Shown here piece after piece: positions 23,512 to 34,166 of a stretch of DNA of 64,000 nt. Made by a program: the position numbers and the translations under genes. Origin of the DNA: Chloroflexia bacterium (GTDB taxonomy: Bacteria > Chloroflexota > Chloroflexia > Thermobaculales > Thermobaculaceae); assembly GCA_030446765.1 (NCBI GenBank), contig JAUJMR010000002.1:234743-298742 (forward strand), in the 5' to 3' direction. The notes under the pieces were generated by a model. It worked only from the letters and a program-made list of their open reading frames with translations, had not been told where the DNA came from and ran no database searches. Numbering within the stretch: position 1 is the stretch's first letter; every line of letters begins with the position of its first letter.

Positions 23512-24861
23512 ATGGAACTTCTGCAGGCGCCGCGGGCGCACACACGCTTCGGCCCCGATACCGGCGTCATTCGCGACAGCCTATATAACCGCGTACCGGT
23601 CAATGAGCAGGTTCTGGCGGTGATGGCGACGCCGGAGTACCTACGCCTCCAGCGGGTGAAGCAACTCGGCTGGGTCATCACCGTTTGGCCGGGCGCGACG
23701 CACACCCGCTACGAGCACAGCCTGGGGGTATACCATCTCGCCCGCCGCGCGCTGGAAGCGCTGCTCGCACTCGGCGCGATGCCTACGGCAACGGACGCCG
23801 AGATGCGCGTTTTTCTTGCCGCCGCGCTGCTGCACGACGTCGGGCACTATCCGTATTCACACGGCATTGAGGAACTCGGGCCTCCGGTTTTGCCGCATGA
23901 GCAAGCTGGAATCCAACTCATCGAAGGGGCGAATCTCTCATCGACGCTCGAACAATGGGGAGTGAACCCTACCGAGGTCGCGCAGTTGGTTCGACCAGCA
24001 TTGGGAAAGGATGCGCCCAGCGGCAACGCCCGCGTGTACCGCGCGCTCCTGTCCGGTGCACTGGACGTGGACAAGCTCGACTATCTGCCGCGTGACGCGC
24101 GCGCGTGCAACGTGCCGTATGGCGGGGTTGATGTTGAGCGCCTGCTGGATTCGCTTCGCGTCATTGATTGCCCGGACGGTCCCACGCTCGCGCTGACCGA
24201 AAAGGGCATCAGCCCGCTCCACTCGCTTGTGCGCGCTCGGCAGGAGATGTTTGACAACGTGTACTGGCACCATACCAACCGCGCCTGCATGGCGATGCTG
24301 CTGCGCGCTGTTCAGGACGCGCTCGATGCCGGAGCGCTCCGGGCGCATGAGCTGACCGGCCAGGACGACGCCTCGCTGCTCACGCTCCTCTCCTCGCGGG
24401 CGATGCCACCGACGACACGCGCGCTCATCGGCTCCCTCTCCGTGCGACGGGTCCATAAGCGCGCGCTTGAGCTCGCGACCCGATCCGGGCCGGTCTTCGA
24501 GAAGGTCGACGCCCTATTCTACGACCCCAGAGCACGGAAGCGGCTGGAGCTGCGGCTCTGCGCCGCCGTCGCGGATGCGACGGGCCTGCACGTTGCGGCG
24601 CACGAGTTGCTCCTAGATATCCCGAAGCCGGAAAAGTGGGAGGTCGACGTGCTCGTGCGCTACGAACGGCCACCTGTCGGCATGGAGCGCGTTATGTCGT
24701 GGCAAGACGCTACCGGTATGACCGGGTCGGACCTCGCGACGTATGAATCACACCAGCGACGCATCCGGCTCGTCACATCCGCTCGCCTGCGCGACCACGT
24801 GTGGGAGTTGCGCGACTCCACAATCATTCCCGCCCTCCTCGCCGCCGACGCACCTTGTTGA
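23512..24861 (+). CDS. HD domain phosphohydrolase, SAMHD1/dNTPase-like
   Basis: 449 aa; ATHTRYEHSLGVYHLARR and LLHDVGHYPYSHGIE HD signatures, DKLDYLPRDA. Confidence 0.88.
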   Translation: MELLQAPRAHTRFGPDTGVIRDSLYNRVPVNEQVLAVMATPEYLRLQRVKQLGWVITVWPGATHTRYEHSLGVYHLARRALEALLALGAMPTATDAEMRVFLAAALLHDVGHYPYSHGIEELGPPVLPHEQAGIQLIEGANLSSTLEQWGVNPTEVAQLVRPALGKDAPSGNARVYRALLSGALDVDKLDYLPRDARACNVPYGGVDVERLLDSLRVIDCPDGPTLALTEKGISPLHSLVRARQEMFDNVYWHHTNRACMAMLLRAVQDALDAGALRAHELTGQDDASLLTLLSSRAMPPTTRALIGSLSVRRVHKRALELATRSGPVFEKVDALFYDPRARKRLELRLCAAVADATGLHVAAHELLLDIPKPEKWEVDVLVRYERPPVGMERVMSWQDATGMTGSDLATYESHQRRIRLVTSARLRDHVWELRDSTIIPALLAADAPC

Positions 24862-24973
24862 TCGCGAAGTCGGAACTAGCACTGACGCCCTTTCAGCGAT
24901 GAGCACCAACAGCGACCCGCAACGCCGCTCTCAGGGCCCAACCACCGGATCATCCGGCCTCAGCCAACCCGTA

Positions 24974-25099
24974 ATACGCAATCGGTCTGAACAACGAAGC
25001 ATGTCATCCCGAACGCAGTGAGGGATCCGTAGCCCACACCGAGGATTCCTCGCAGGCTCGGAATGACAAATACGCCACTGATCAGACGGATTGCGTATG
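24974..25099. repeat. MITE-like palindromic element, copy 1
   Basis: Outer IR ATACGCAATCGGTCTGA/TCAGACGGATTGCGTAT and inner IR TGTCATCCCGAACGCAGTGAGGGATCC/GGATTCCTCGCAGGCTCGGAATGACA; second copy at 53691-53820. Confidence 0.75.
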
Positions 25100-25192
25100 A
25101 GGCGTTTCGGCATGAGCGCACGATGCGCCTGCGTACAACTCCACACAAGCCGGTTCAGCGAAGAAGCGATAGCTGCGTTACCATGGAAGTGG

Positions 25193-26338
25193 ATGGGTTA
25201 TTCGAGGGGGTTCCTGATGCGGGCGAAGAGTAAAATTCGGTTAATCGGCTGGGCACTCTCCGTGCTGCTCCTGTCGCTGACGGTAAGTTATCCGGCACGC
25301 GCCCATGAGAAGTGGTTCACGGATTCAAGCAGGTTTCCTGTGCAGTGGGACGACGTGCTGAGCCTTAAGACCCTGCTCGTTCTGCTTGCGGTCGGCGTGG
25401 GGCTGGCCGCCACATACGCACTCGATGCCCTACTGCGCAAGCTCCGGACGCGGCCGCAACGGCATCCACTCCCGCACCTGCCCCAGGATCTGCAGCCCAA
25501 CGGCTCCGCGCTGGAACGTATCTTCAGCTGGATACCCTTGATCGTTGCGCTCCACGCTGCGGTGCCGCTGCTCGTGAGCGGTCTGCAACTGCAGCTTTTC
25601 GCCGCGAACCTGAATCTGCCGCGCAACATCTTCGGCGGTCTGATGGCCCTCGCGCAGATTACGGTCGCGCTCTCGTTCGTATACGGCGCGTTGACGCGCA
25701 TCTTCGGGCTCGTGCTGGTGGCACTGGTGCCGCTCGGCTTCTTCTTCTTCTCCCCCGCGTACGTGCTCGAGCATCTGGACCTCGCCGGGGTGGGCATTTT
25801 CATGTACATCCTGGGACGCGGACCGTACTCCGTCGACGCGCTCATCGGCACGCTGTCCCGGCCGGCGCAGTCTCTTATGCCGTATGCCGTGCCAGCGTTG
25901 CGCGTGCTCACCGGCGCCGCGATCGTTGTGCTTGGCTTCACCGAGAAGATCTGGAATGAGCAACTGGCGCAGTCTTTCTTAGCGTATCAGGACTTCAACT
26001 TCGCCCGACCGTTCGGCTTCACCGACGAGTTGTTCATCCTCGTCGCGGGCGTGATCGAGGTCCTCGTCGGCGCGGTGCTGATTAGCGGGAAGCTGACGCG
26101 GCTCGTGATCGCGGGTGCGTGGATCCCATTCAACCTCACGCTCCCATTCCTCGGATGGGTGGAGCTTGTGGGGCACTTCTCGATCTACGGTACGATGGTG
26201 GTGCTCCTGGTCTGGGGGCCAAAGGCGGACCTCACGCCGTACGTGCGTGCACTTTCGCGTAGCCGAGCGGACGTTCGAGCCGGCGAGCCGATGGCCGCGT
26301 CGGTGCCAAGCGTGGCGTCGGTTCGCCCTCGCGCCTGA
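25193..26338 (+). CDS. DoxX-like multi-pass membrane protein
   Basis: Signal-like N-terminus, multiple TM helices, GFTEKIWNEQLA...FILVAGVIEVLVGAVLI. Confidence 0.6.
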   Translation: MGYSRGFLMRAKSKIRLIGWALSVLLLSLTVSYPARAHEKWFTDSSRFPVQWDDVLSLKTLLVLLAVGVGLAATYALDALLRKLRTRPQRHPLPHLPQDLQPNGSALERIFSWIPLIVALHAAVPLLVSGLQLQLFAANLNLPRNIFGGLMALAQITVALSFVYGALTRIFGLVLVALVPLGFFFFSPAYVLEHLDLAGVGIFMYILGRGPYSVDALIGTLSRPAQSLMPYAVPALRVLTGAAIVVLGFTEKIWNEQLAQSFLAYQDFNFARPFGFTDELFILVAGVIEVLVGAVLISGKLTRLVIAGAWIPFNLTLPFLGWVELVGHFSIYGTMVVLLVWGPKADLTPYVRALSRSRADVRAGEPMAASVPSVASVRPRA

Positions 26339-26549
26339 CGGTACCAGTCGGGGCAGTACCGCATTCAGCCTGATAGCGGACCACGTGAGGCAGTTACTGA
26401 GTCTCAGGTGATGAACGCACGAACCGTTGTCTCTACTGACTGATTTTGACATCCTCGCGACCGTACAGGGCGTCTGACCCAGAAGAGAGGATGTTGACGG
26501 GTGGCACGGCTACTGCAGACACCTATCCTGGTCAAAAAAGGAGGGAGCC

Positions 26550-26840
26550 TTGCCCGTATGTGATATTACCGTCGTACCCGGCGGCGTCGAAGATAGCTAC
26601 GCTGCAGTGGACGCTGTGATCGAGACGATCGCGCAGTCCGGCCTCGCGTACGAGGTTGGCGCAATGAGCACCAGCGTCGAGGGAGACCTGGATGCGCTCT
26701 TCGACCTCGCTCGCAGGGCGCACCTCCGAGCGTTCGATGTTGGCGCTGGGAGCGTCCTGACGACGCTCCGGATTCACGATAGCCGGGAGCGCGAGCCGAC
26801 CATACAGGACAAGACTCGCGGGCGGCGGGGCGGCGGATGA
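26550..26840 (+). CDS. MTH1187 family thiamine-binding protein
   Basis: 96 aa; AVDAVIETIAQSGLAYEVGAMSTSVEGDLDALFDLAR pattern. Confidence 0.75.
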   Translation: MPVCDITVVPGGVEDSYAAVDAVIETIAQSGLAYEVGAMSTSVEGDLDALFDLARRAHLRAFDVGAGSVLTTLRIHDSREREPTIQDKTRGRRGGG

Positions 26841-27505
26841 AGGACCTCGCGACCACGGCGCCGGATGATCAGGATGCCTGGTACCACGACCCGCTCGGCC
26901 GATGGGTAGAACAGACAGAGCAGGCGTTGTTACTCGACGTTCTTGCCCTGCACGAGGGCCAGACGGTCGTGGATATCAACGCAGGCACCGGCAGACTCGC
27001 TCGCACGCTGGCAGCCTCTACCGGCGCGAACCTGCTCGCCGTGGAGCCATGCAGGTCGGTGCGCGACATTGGGGAGGCGCGCACCCGCGGCCTACCAGTC
27101 CGGTGGCTCAGCGGTGGACCGGAGTCTCTGCCGGTAGACGATGCCACCGCCGACGTGGTGTTGCTCATAACCGTGCTGGAGTTCGTCCCGGACCGATACC
27201 GCGTGTTTGAGGAGGCTCGCAGGGTACTGCGACCCGGAGGGAAGCTTGTCGTCGGCGCATTGAACGTGCTCTCGCCCTGGGCCGCACTGTATCACCACCT
27301 CGGTCAGCAGGGCATCGGGCCGTGGGCGAGCGCGCATCTGTGGACGCCGGACCAACTCGCACAACTCCTGGGAATCTCAGACGCTGAGGTGCGTGGCGGT
27401 GTATACCTATCGCCCGCGGCGCAGCCGCCGTTTCGCGAGGCGGACGCTGCGGGCATGCGGGCCGGTAACCGCCCGGCCTTTCTGGTCGCCTCCTGTACGA
27501 AGTGA
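26837..27505 (+). CDS. Class I SAM-dependent methyltransferase
   Basis: VVDINAGTGRLARTLA motif I; overlaps preceding stop by 4 nt. Confidence 0.85.
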   Translation: MKDLATTAPDDQDAWYHDPLGRWVEQTEQALLLDVLALHEGQTVVDINAGTGRLARTLAASTGANLLAVEPCRSVRDIGEARTRGLPVRWLSGGPESLPVDDATADVVLLITVLEFVPDRYRVFEEARRVLRPGGKLVVGALNVLSPWAALYHHLGQQGIGPWASAHLWTPDQLAQLLGISDAEVRGGVYLSPAAQPPFREADAAGMRAGNRPAFLVASCTK

Positions 27506-27575
27506 TCCGCCGAACCTCCGATGTGCCACCGACTGCTGTGATACAATCCGCGCAATCGAAAGGGTATGTTTTGGT

Positions 27576-28568
27576 ATGAAAGTTGTCATTCCCCTCGCGG
27601 GACTAGGAAAGCGCCTGCGACCGCAGACGCACACCCGTCCCAAGCCCCTGGTAAACCTTGCCGGCAAGCCATTACTTGGCCACATCCTTGAGCGTATTGC
27701 CCCTTTGCCCATCGAGGAGATCATCTTTATCACCGGGTATCTCGGGCACCAGATCGAGGAATATGTCAGCGCTAATTACGACCTGCCCGCGCGCTACGTT
27801 GAGCAGGAGGAGCAACTCGGCCAGGCACACGCTATCGGCCTCGCGAGCGACTCTTTGCATGGCCCCACCTTCATCGTGTTCGCGGATACCATCTTCGAGA
27901 CCGACATCCGAAAACTCACCCAGGTCGAGTCCGACGGTCTCATATACACTCACGAGGTGGATGATCCGAGCCGCTTTGGTGTGGCCGTGATGGATGGGAA
28001 GCACATCAGCCGCCTGGTGGAGAAACCCAAGACGCCCGTTGGGAACCTCGCCATCGTCGGGCTCTACTACTTCTCCGAAGGGGAGAAGCTCATCACCGCG
28101 ATCGATGACCTGCTGGAGAGCGGCAAGCAAACAGAGGGCGAGTACTATATCGCCGACGCCATTCAACTCATGATCGAGCACGGTGCGAAGCTGGAGACCG
28201 AGACAATGCCCGTGTGGCTCGACTGTGGCACATCCGAAGCGCTCCTCGACACAAATCGCTACCTGTTGGGCACGTACCACCAACCCGAGTTCGCGTACCC
28301 CGGATCCACCGTTATCCCCCCGGTCTACATCGCCGACAGTGCCGTGATCGAGAACTCAGTAGTCGGTCCGCACGTCAGCCTCGACCGAGAAGCTCGAGTC
28401 ACCGGGTCCATCGTGCGCGACTCCATCCTGGGGCAGGGGTGCAAGGTAGAAAAGGCGACACTCGAGGGGAGCATTATCGGAAACGATGCTTCAGTGCGAA
28501 GTGCCTACAGCTGCCTCAACGTTGGTGACACCGCGTCGGTCAGTATCGGCACCGCCAACACCGAATAG
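27576..28568 (+). CDS. Sugar nucleotidyltransferase (glucose-1-phosphate thymidylyltransferase-like)
   Basis: MKVVIPLAGLGKRLRPQTHTRPKPLVNLAGKPLLGHIL; C-terminal hexapeptide-like repeats. Confidence 0.9.
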   Translation: MKVVIPLAGLGKRLRPQTHTRPKPLVNLAGKPLLGHILERIAPLPIEEIIFITGYLGHQIEEYVSANYDLPARYVEQEEQLGQAHAIGLASDSLHGPTFIVFADTIFETDIRKLTQVESDGLIYTHEVDDPSRFGVAVMDGKHISRLVEKPKTPVGNLAIVGLYYFSEGEKLITAIDDLLESGKQTEGEYYIADAIQLMIEHGAKLETETMPVWLDCGTSEALLDTNRYLLGTYHQPEFAYPGSTVIPPVYIADSAVIENSVVGPHVSLDREARVTGSIVRDSILGQGCKVEKATLEGSIIGNDASVRSAYSCLNVGDTASVSIGTANTE

Positions 28569-28751
28569 CAGCCGATGGCTACCCGGCGGCTGCCACGGCT
28601 AAGCACGATGCCTGGACCGAAGCACTCGACGTTGACGTGGCCTGTTCTTCGACAGGATCATCCAGACATATATCGGCCCTGTGCTGGGCACGGCATGTAC
28701 TGGGCTAAATGGCGCAGGCTGTGTCGGGCATCTACGGGGCCCTGATGACGA

Positions 28752-29816
28752 TTGCCACGGCCGCATAAAGCGTTTAGCGTCACCGAACGGCGCTTCTGTC
28801 CCCGGCACGCGAAAATTGCGGCAAGCTCGAAGCACCGGCTTGCCAACGTTCCTCCGAACCCGATCTGTTATGATGGCGCGCGAGTCGTGAAGGTGCGTGT
28901 GGTGACGTCGAGAAGCAGACACTTGCGCTCCATATTGGGCAGAAATCAAACCGGCGCACGTATTGAGGAAGTGCCCGCTCGACCGTTCGCGCCAACCACA
29001 CTATGCGACGCGCAACACCGTACACTCGTGGCACGCAAGCGGGTCCGTGGAGACGTCGGCACCGCGGTGATGCAGGCGCTGGAACTGATCGCGGGAGATC
29101 GAAAGATCCTGTCGGCGGAGGACAGCCCGCTCTTGCTTCCCCGATTCGGTAGCGGTCCTGCGCCCTACTCGACCGCCCCTGACTTCCTGGAGGCGGTAAT
29201 CCACATTCTACAAAACCAGGGTTGTGGGCTGATCCGGTTACTGGACGCGCGCACAGAAACCTACCCCGATCCCGTGGATGTGCGGGAGATCTGCTACCGG
29301 ACCGGATGCATGGTGGTAGATGTACGCCAGGAACCCTGGGTGCGTGTGCAGATCGGCCGAGGGCTTGGGCAGGTCACGATTCCCCGCGTGGCATATGAGT
29401 CGGATCGGCTTGTGTTTCTGCCTTCGGCGCTCGCAAATCCCGAGACACGCTTCACGATGGGGCTCGCGCTGGCGCAGGAGTTGCTCCACCCGGATGAGCG
29501 TGCCGTACTCCGGCACGTCAGACGAGAGGAGCGTCTGGTGGAACTCAACCTCGCCGTACATCCGTGGCTGGTGCTGATGGACGCACGGAAAGCGCTTGTG
29601 AGCGATGAGGGTGGTGGGAATGTGCGCGAGCCGGGTTATGTGCTCGCGAGCGGTGACCCAATTGCCCTCGACGTCACCGCGGTGAAACTCCTGAAAGGGT
29701 ATCCCGCGAAGAACCAGCTCGATCTCACCGCCTGGGGTTTTCCTCAAGTGTCCGCCGCGATCGCTCTCGGTCTTGGAGCGGGTCGCGAAGACGACATGCG
29801 GCTTGCCGATGGCTAG
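28752..29816 (+). CDS. DUF362-like protein
   Basis: C-terminal GNVREPGYVLASGDPIALDVTAVKLLKGYP resembles DUF362; start codon uncertain. Confidence 0.5.
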   Translation: MPRPHKAFSVTERRFCPRHAKIAASSKHRLANVPPNPICYDGARVVKVRVVTSRSRHLRSILGRNQTGARIEEVPARPFAPTTLCDAQHRTLVARKRVRGDVGTAVMQALELIAGDRKILSAEDSPLLLPRFGSGPAPYSTAPDFLEAVIHILQNQGCGLIRLLDARTETYPDPVDVREICYRTGCMVVDVRQEPWVRVQIGRGLGQVTIPRVAYESDRLVFLPSALANPETRFTMGLALAQELLHPDERAVLRHVRREERLVELNLAVHPWLVLMDARKALVSDEGGGNVREPGYVLASGDPIALDVTAVKLLKGYPAKNQLDLTAWGFPQVSAAIALGLGAGREDDMRLADG

Positions 29817-29903
29817 CACAGCGACAGTCGAGCGGCGGGCACCACCGGGTATAAGGCCCGGCACCTGCGGAAAAAGCCGCGAACGTATCGGGCGAGAGAG
29901 TGA

Positions 29904-31574
29904 GTGGGAGAGGTCGTGACCACCGCACCGACACCGGGAAGAATCGTCGACAGGCTGCGCGCGAATCTGCGCGCCGCGGGAATTCCGTTCACTGACGCCG
30001 ACATCGAGGGCATCGTCGAGACGGGCTTCCTGCAGGGCGTTATGGAGTTCGAAAGCCTTGCGAGCGATATCTATCTTGCTGGCGCGCCAGACTACCTCGA
30101 CGCGTGGGGAGATGGCGTCGAGCCCGATCTCCCCGGCGCGAATCTCGTTGCCTTCCCGCACTCATCGGACGGCGCCACAGAACTAGATCGCGCCTCGATC
30201 AGGAAAATCGGCAGATTGCTTGAGCGGCGCGACATCTCGCCGATTGAGCTAACGCGTACCGCGCTGGATCGCATCAGGGAGCGAAATCGCACGCTGAACG
30301 CATTTCAGTGTGTGGTTGAGAAGGAAGCCCTCGCGGCGGCACAGGTAGCGGAACGGGAGATCGCGGAAGGTGATTACCGCGGCGGGCTCCACGGCGTACC
30401 GGTCGCGGTGAAGGACCTGTTCGACCTGGCCGGCACGCCGACGACCGCCGGCTCCGCAGCGTCCGCCTCCGGCGTGGCACGTCACGATTCCGCGGCAGTG
30501 GACCGGTTGCGGCGGTCCGGCGCCATCATTGTCGGAAAAACCACGCTCGCCGAGTTCGCATACTCCCCGGCTCGAATAACGCCCATTATGGACCGACAAG
30601 GAACCCCTGGAACCTCGCGCACGACACCGGTGGTTCCAGTAGCGGCTCCGGTGCGGCCGTGGCGGCGGGCCTTGTCTACGCCGCGCTCGGCTCGGACACC
30701 GGTGGCAGTATCCGCATACCTGCCGCGCAGTGCGGCATCGTGGGCTTGAAGCCGACCTACGGCAGACTCAGCATGCACGGCGTGGCGCCGTCTCGCTTGG
30801 TCACTCGATCATATCGGCCCGATGACTCGCAGCGTACCGGACGCAGCGTTGTTGCTGGAAGTTCTCGCTGGTCATGATCCTCGCGACCCACGCACACGCG
30901 TTGGGACGGCGTACCGAGTGTCGGCCGAGTTGGAGGCGGGCGCTCGCGGTGTTCGCATCGGCGTGGTACGCAACGATGGGGCTGATACGACCCCAGGCAC
31001 CGCTGAAGGACTCGCGGCTTGGCATGGAGGCATCGAGGCGCTGGAGCGTCAGGGGGCAGAAATCACGGAGTTTGACCTGCCGGAGTTGTCCGCGATGCGT
31101 ATCGTCAATAGCGCAATCCTCGCGCTGGAGGCGGCGGCGTACCACGAGAAGCGCTTGTGCGAGCATTTGCACCAGATCGGCGTCTTTGCGCGTCACCGCC
31201 TGCTGTCTGCCTACGCTCATGCTCCCGGCACGTTCATCCGGGCTCAGCAGGTACGGGCGGTGCTGCGGCGACGATTGCAGGACGCCACCGGGGACGGGGA
31301 AATCCTGTGCACGCCCACCATGCCCGCCTCGGCACCGCTGCTTGGCACCCCGTCCAGTACTCGCTACACGGCACCGTTCAACGCGCTCGGCTGGCCGGCG
31401 GTAACGGTGCCCGTTGGCCTCGCACCGGGGAATCTACCGATCGGCCTGCACCTCATCGGGCCGCCCTGGGCGGAGGCACGGTTGCTCCAGATAGCACGCG
31501 TCGTGGAACTCGAAGGACCATGGCGTCACACCAAGCAGATCGATCCGGCGCGTCCGGATACATCCGACGCATGA
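29904..31574 (+). CDS. Amidase (GatA-like), two frameshifts near 30580 and 30790
   Basis: Split motifs reassemble as [68 protein letters not shown]...[26 protein letters not shown]. Confidence 0.88.
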
Positions 31575-31879
31575 TAGGGGGGAAGCGATTGACGGCGCGC
31601 GAGATACTGATCACCATCATCAGCTTTGTCGCGGTGCTATTGCTCGTGGCGATGACCTTCGTGACCATCCTTGGCGTGCTTGGGGAGGGGCTCATGGGTG
31701 GGCTGATGCGGGAGGCGAACGGCATCATGCTGTTCGTAATGGTGGTATTCCCCATCTTCGCGGTCGTCCTGCTGACCGCGCTGGGGTTGTGGATTATCCG
31801 GCGTGAGGGGGATAGTGCAGCGTACCCGCGGGCTATGGCGCTGACCTCACGTGGCGTCGTCCGTAAACGGACCTCTTAG
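31571..31879 (+). CDS. Small two-TM membrane protein
   Basis: Overlaps amidase stop; ILITIISFVAVLLLVAMTFVTI and IMLFVMVVFPIFAVVLLTALGLWII. Confidence 0.5.
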   Translation: MIGGKRLTAREILITIISFVAVLLLVAMTFVTILGVLGEGLMGGLMREANGIMLFVMVVFPIFAVVLLTALGLWIIRREGDSAAYPRAMALTSRGVVRKRTS

Positions 31880-32196
31880 CCCTCCGGGGCGGCTTGCGGA
31901 CCCGGATATCCCATACCCTAACTCACGAAAATACCTAGGTCAGCATCGATGCGGCTGCCGGATGATGACCAAGATGCCGAGAGGTGCTCCTGTTTCTGTA
32001 GGGGCTGTTCCCGTACCACCAGTACCGGACGCTCGTCGCGCACACGCCGAAGCTCGCGGGGATCGCCGCTCGGGTCTGCTGATACCGCTCGCCTGGCCGG
32101 GCTGATACCGCTCGCCTGGCGCGGGCACGGCGAGCGGACCGATCGTTCGTGGCCGCCGTGCGCACGGAGATCGCGCGTCATCGAGGAGGAGAGCAG

Positions 32197-32804
32197 TTGC
32201 CGATCATCGGCAAGGACCCGTGTGCACGGGTGACGGAGCGCCTGCAACTGGAGCCGATCACGGGCGATCATGCCGAGGACTACTTCCGCGTGTTCCAAGA
32301 CGATGCGATCGCCGAGTGGTATGCGGGCAAGCCGACGCGCGCGGAGGCACAGCGCGATGCCGACGAAGCGGAGCGTATCTGGCACAGCGTCGGTGTCCAC
32401 AAGTGGCTGGTGTACGAGCGCGCTTCGGGCACCGTGGTTGGCTGCAGCGGACTGTCGGTCATGCGCCTCGACGCACACGACGGTGCCATCCGGTCGTTCC
32501 TGCCACCGGACCCTGGGCGGACGAGGGGTTCGGCACCGATGGGTCCGCCCCGTTCGCGCGCCGGTGGGCGGAGATCGGCTGGGCGCTATGCGGTGCGTAC
32601 TGGGGCCGTGGCTACGCCGCGGAGATCGGCTGTGCCGGGCTCCGGTTCGCGTTCGAAGAGCTCGACCTGCGGGCGGTGGTCGCGTTCACCGAGCGCCACA
32701 ACCTGCGGTCGCGCGCGGTGATGGAACGCATCGGCATGGGCTACGCCGGCGCGCCATTCGGGCTATACGTCGCCCTGCGGGATACCTGGCTGCGGACAAG
32801 ATAG
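32197..32804 (+). CDS. GNAT family N-acetyltransferase (RimJ/RimL-like), frameshifted near 32515
   Basis: TERLQLEPITGDHAEDYFRVF...GWALCGAYWGRGYAAEIGCAGLRFAFEELDLRAVVAFTERHNLRSRAVMERIGM across two frames. Confidence 0.75.
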
Positions 32805-32986
32805 CGTCGCGGTGATGCGGTACAAGTCGGCGGTCGCCACGCCCATCTTCGGCGCACGCACCGTCGAGCAACTCCGCGAGAACATCGGTCGCCCTCGAGA
32901 AGGTTAGCGCATCACAGCGGGGCTGCTACCGCTACGGAGCATTGGGCTCGGGCAAGCGCGCGCTCCCTCGACGAAAGGCGGGCCTA

Positions 32987-33119
32987 AAGAGCCGGTCAAG
33001 AATTAGCTCTGGGCCGGCGTGATGCCCTACCGAGCCGGTCCGAACTGGCGAGTACACTTGCAATCCCGTACGGCGATCCGGCCCATATTGACCACTTCTT
33101 GGAATACTTGACCGGCTCT
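32987..33119. repeat. ~133-bp element with 13-bp terminal inverted repeats
   Basis: AGAGCCGGTCAAG (32988-33000) / CTTGACCGGCTCT (33107-33119), possible CTA target duplication. Confidence 0.5.
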
Positions 33120-33230
33120 CTAGCGGGATCTCGTCGGAGCAGGTGACGTTCCCGTGAAAGCGCGACGTATAGGTACGCGCGCGCGCGCCGGGTGCTGTTT
33201 ACGGTGCAAGCCCGTTGTTATACTCGGCGC

Positions 33231-34160
33231 ATGGATCGGTTCATCGAGCGCTTTATCGTCTTCCTGCAAGGTGAGCGCAGGGCATCACCGCACACCATCT
33301 CGGCGTACGCAGGGGACCTCGCCGCTTACGCTCGCTTCCTGGAGGAACGGGGGTGCACGTGGGACGGCGTGGATCGCGCCACCCTGCGCGCATATCTGTC
33401 AACTCTCCAGACTTCTGGGCGCTCGCGCCGCACATGTGCCCGTAAGGTCTCCACGCTGCGTGCGTTCTATAAGGTGATGCACCGGGACAAATACATCGCA
33501 CGTGATCCGATGCTCGGAATCCGTTCGCCGAAGCCGGAGCATCACCTGCCGGCATTTCTCTCAGCGGAGCAGGCTGCGTCCCTCGCCGGTTCCCAGCTGG
33601 GAGACGAACCCCAGGAGCTACGAGACCGGGCCCTCGTGGAGGTACTCTATGCGACGGGTCTGCGCGTGAGCGAGCTTGTTAGCCTGGACGTCGCTCAGAT
33701 CGATCACACATCACGCGAGGCATTGGTACAGGGCAAAGGTGGGAAGACGCGCGTGGTGGTTGTCGGCGAGGCGGCGCTGCTATCGGTTTGTATCTACCAG
33801 GAGCGGGGCCGACCACGCATCGCAAACCGACCAGGAGAGCCAGCGCTTTTTCTCAATCGCTTCGGCGGGCGTCTCTCAGACCGTAGCGCCCGGAGTGTGA
33901 TCGAGGCGTGGCGCAAGCGAGCGGGACTGCCGGGAGGGGTGAGCCCGCACACCCTCCGCCACTCGTTTGCTACGCACTTGCTCGAGGGAGGTGCTGACCT
34001 GCGGGTCGTGCAGGAGCTGCTGGGCCACGCAAGCCTAAACTCCACGCAAATCTACACGCATGTAACACAAAGCGAAAGCCGCAAGGCGTATCAGATGGCA
34101 CACCCGCGGGCACGATCCACGAACGAAGCAGACGAGGCGTTGAAAACCGATGCGGTATAA
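33231..34160 (+). CDS. Tyrosine recombinase XerC/XerD type
   Basis: HTLRHSFATHLLEGGADLRVVQELLGHASLNSTQIYTHV catalytic motifs; upstream of hslV. Confidence 0.9.
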   Translation: MDRFIERFIVFLQGERRASPHTISAYAGDLAAYARFLEERGCTWDGVDRATLRAYLSTLQTSGRSRRTCARKVSTLRAFYKVMHRDKYIARDPMLGIRSPKPEHHLPAFLSAEQAASLAGSQLGDEPQELRDRALVEVLYATGLRVSELVSLDVAQIDHTSREALVQGKGGKTRVVVVGEAALLSVCIYQERGRPRIANRPGEPALFLNRFGGRLSDRSARSVIEAWRKRAGLPGGVSPHTLRHSFATHLLEGGADLRVVQELLGHASLNSTQIYTHVTQSESRKAYQMAHPRARSTNEADEALKTDAV

Positions 34161-34166
34161 TTTGGT

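Noticed and set aside
32079-32119. Two tandem copies of CTGATACCGCTCGCCTGG (23-bp period)
   Set aside because: Only two copies, non-coding, too little to support a functional claim
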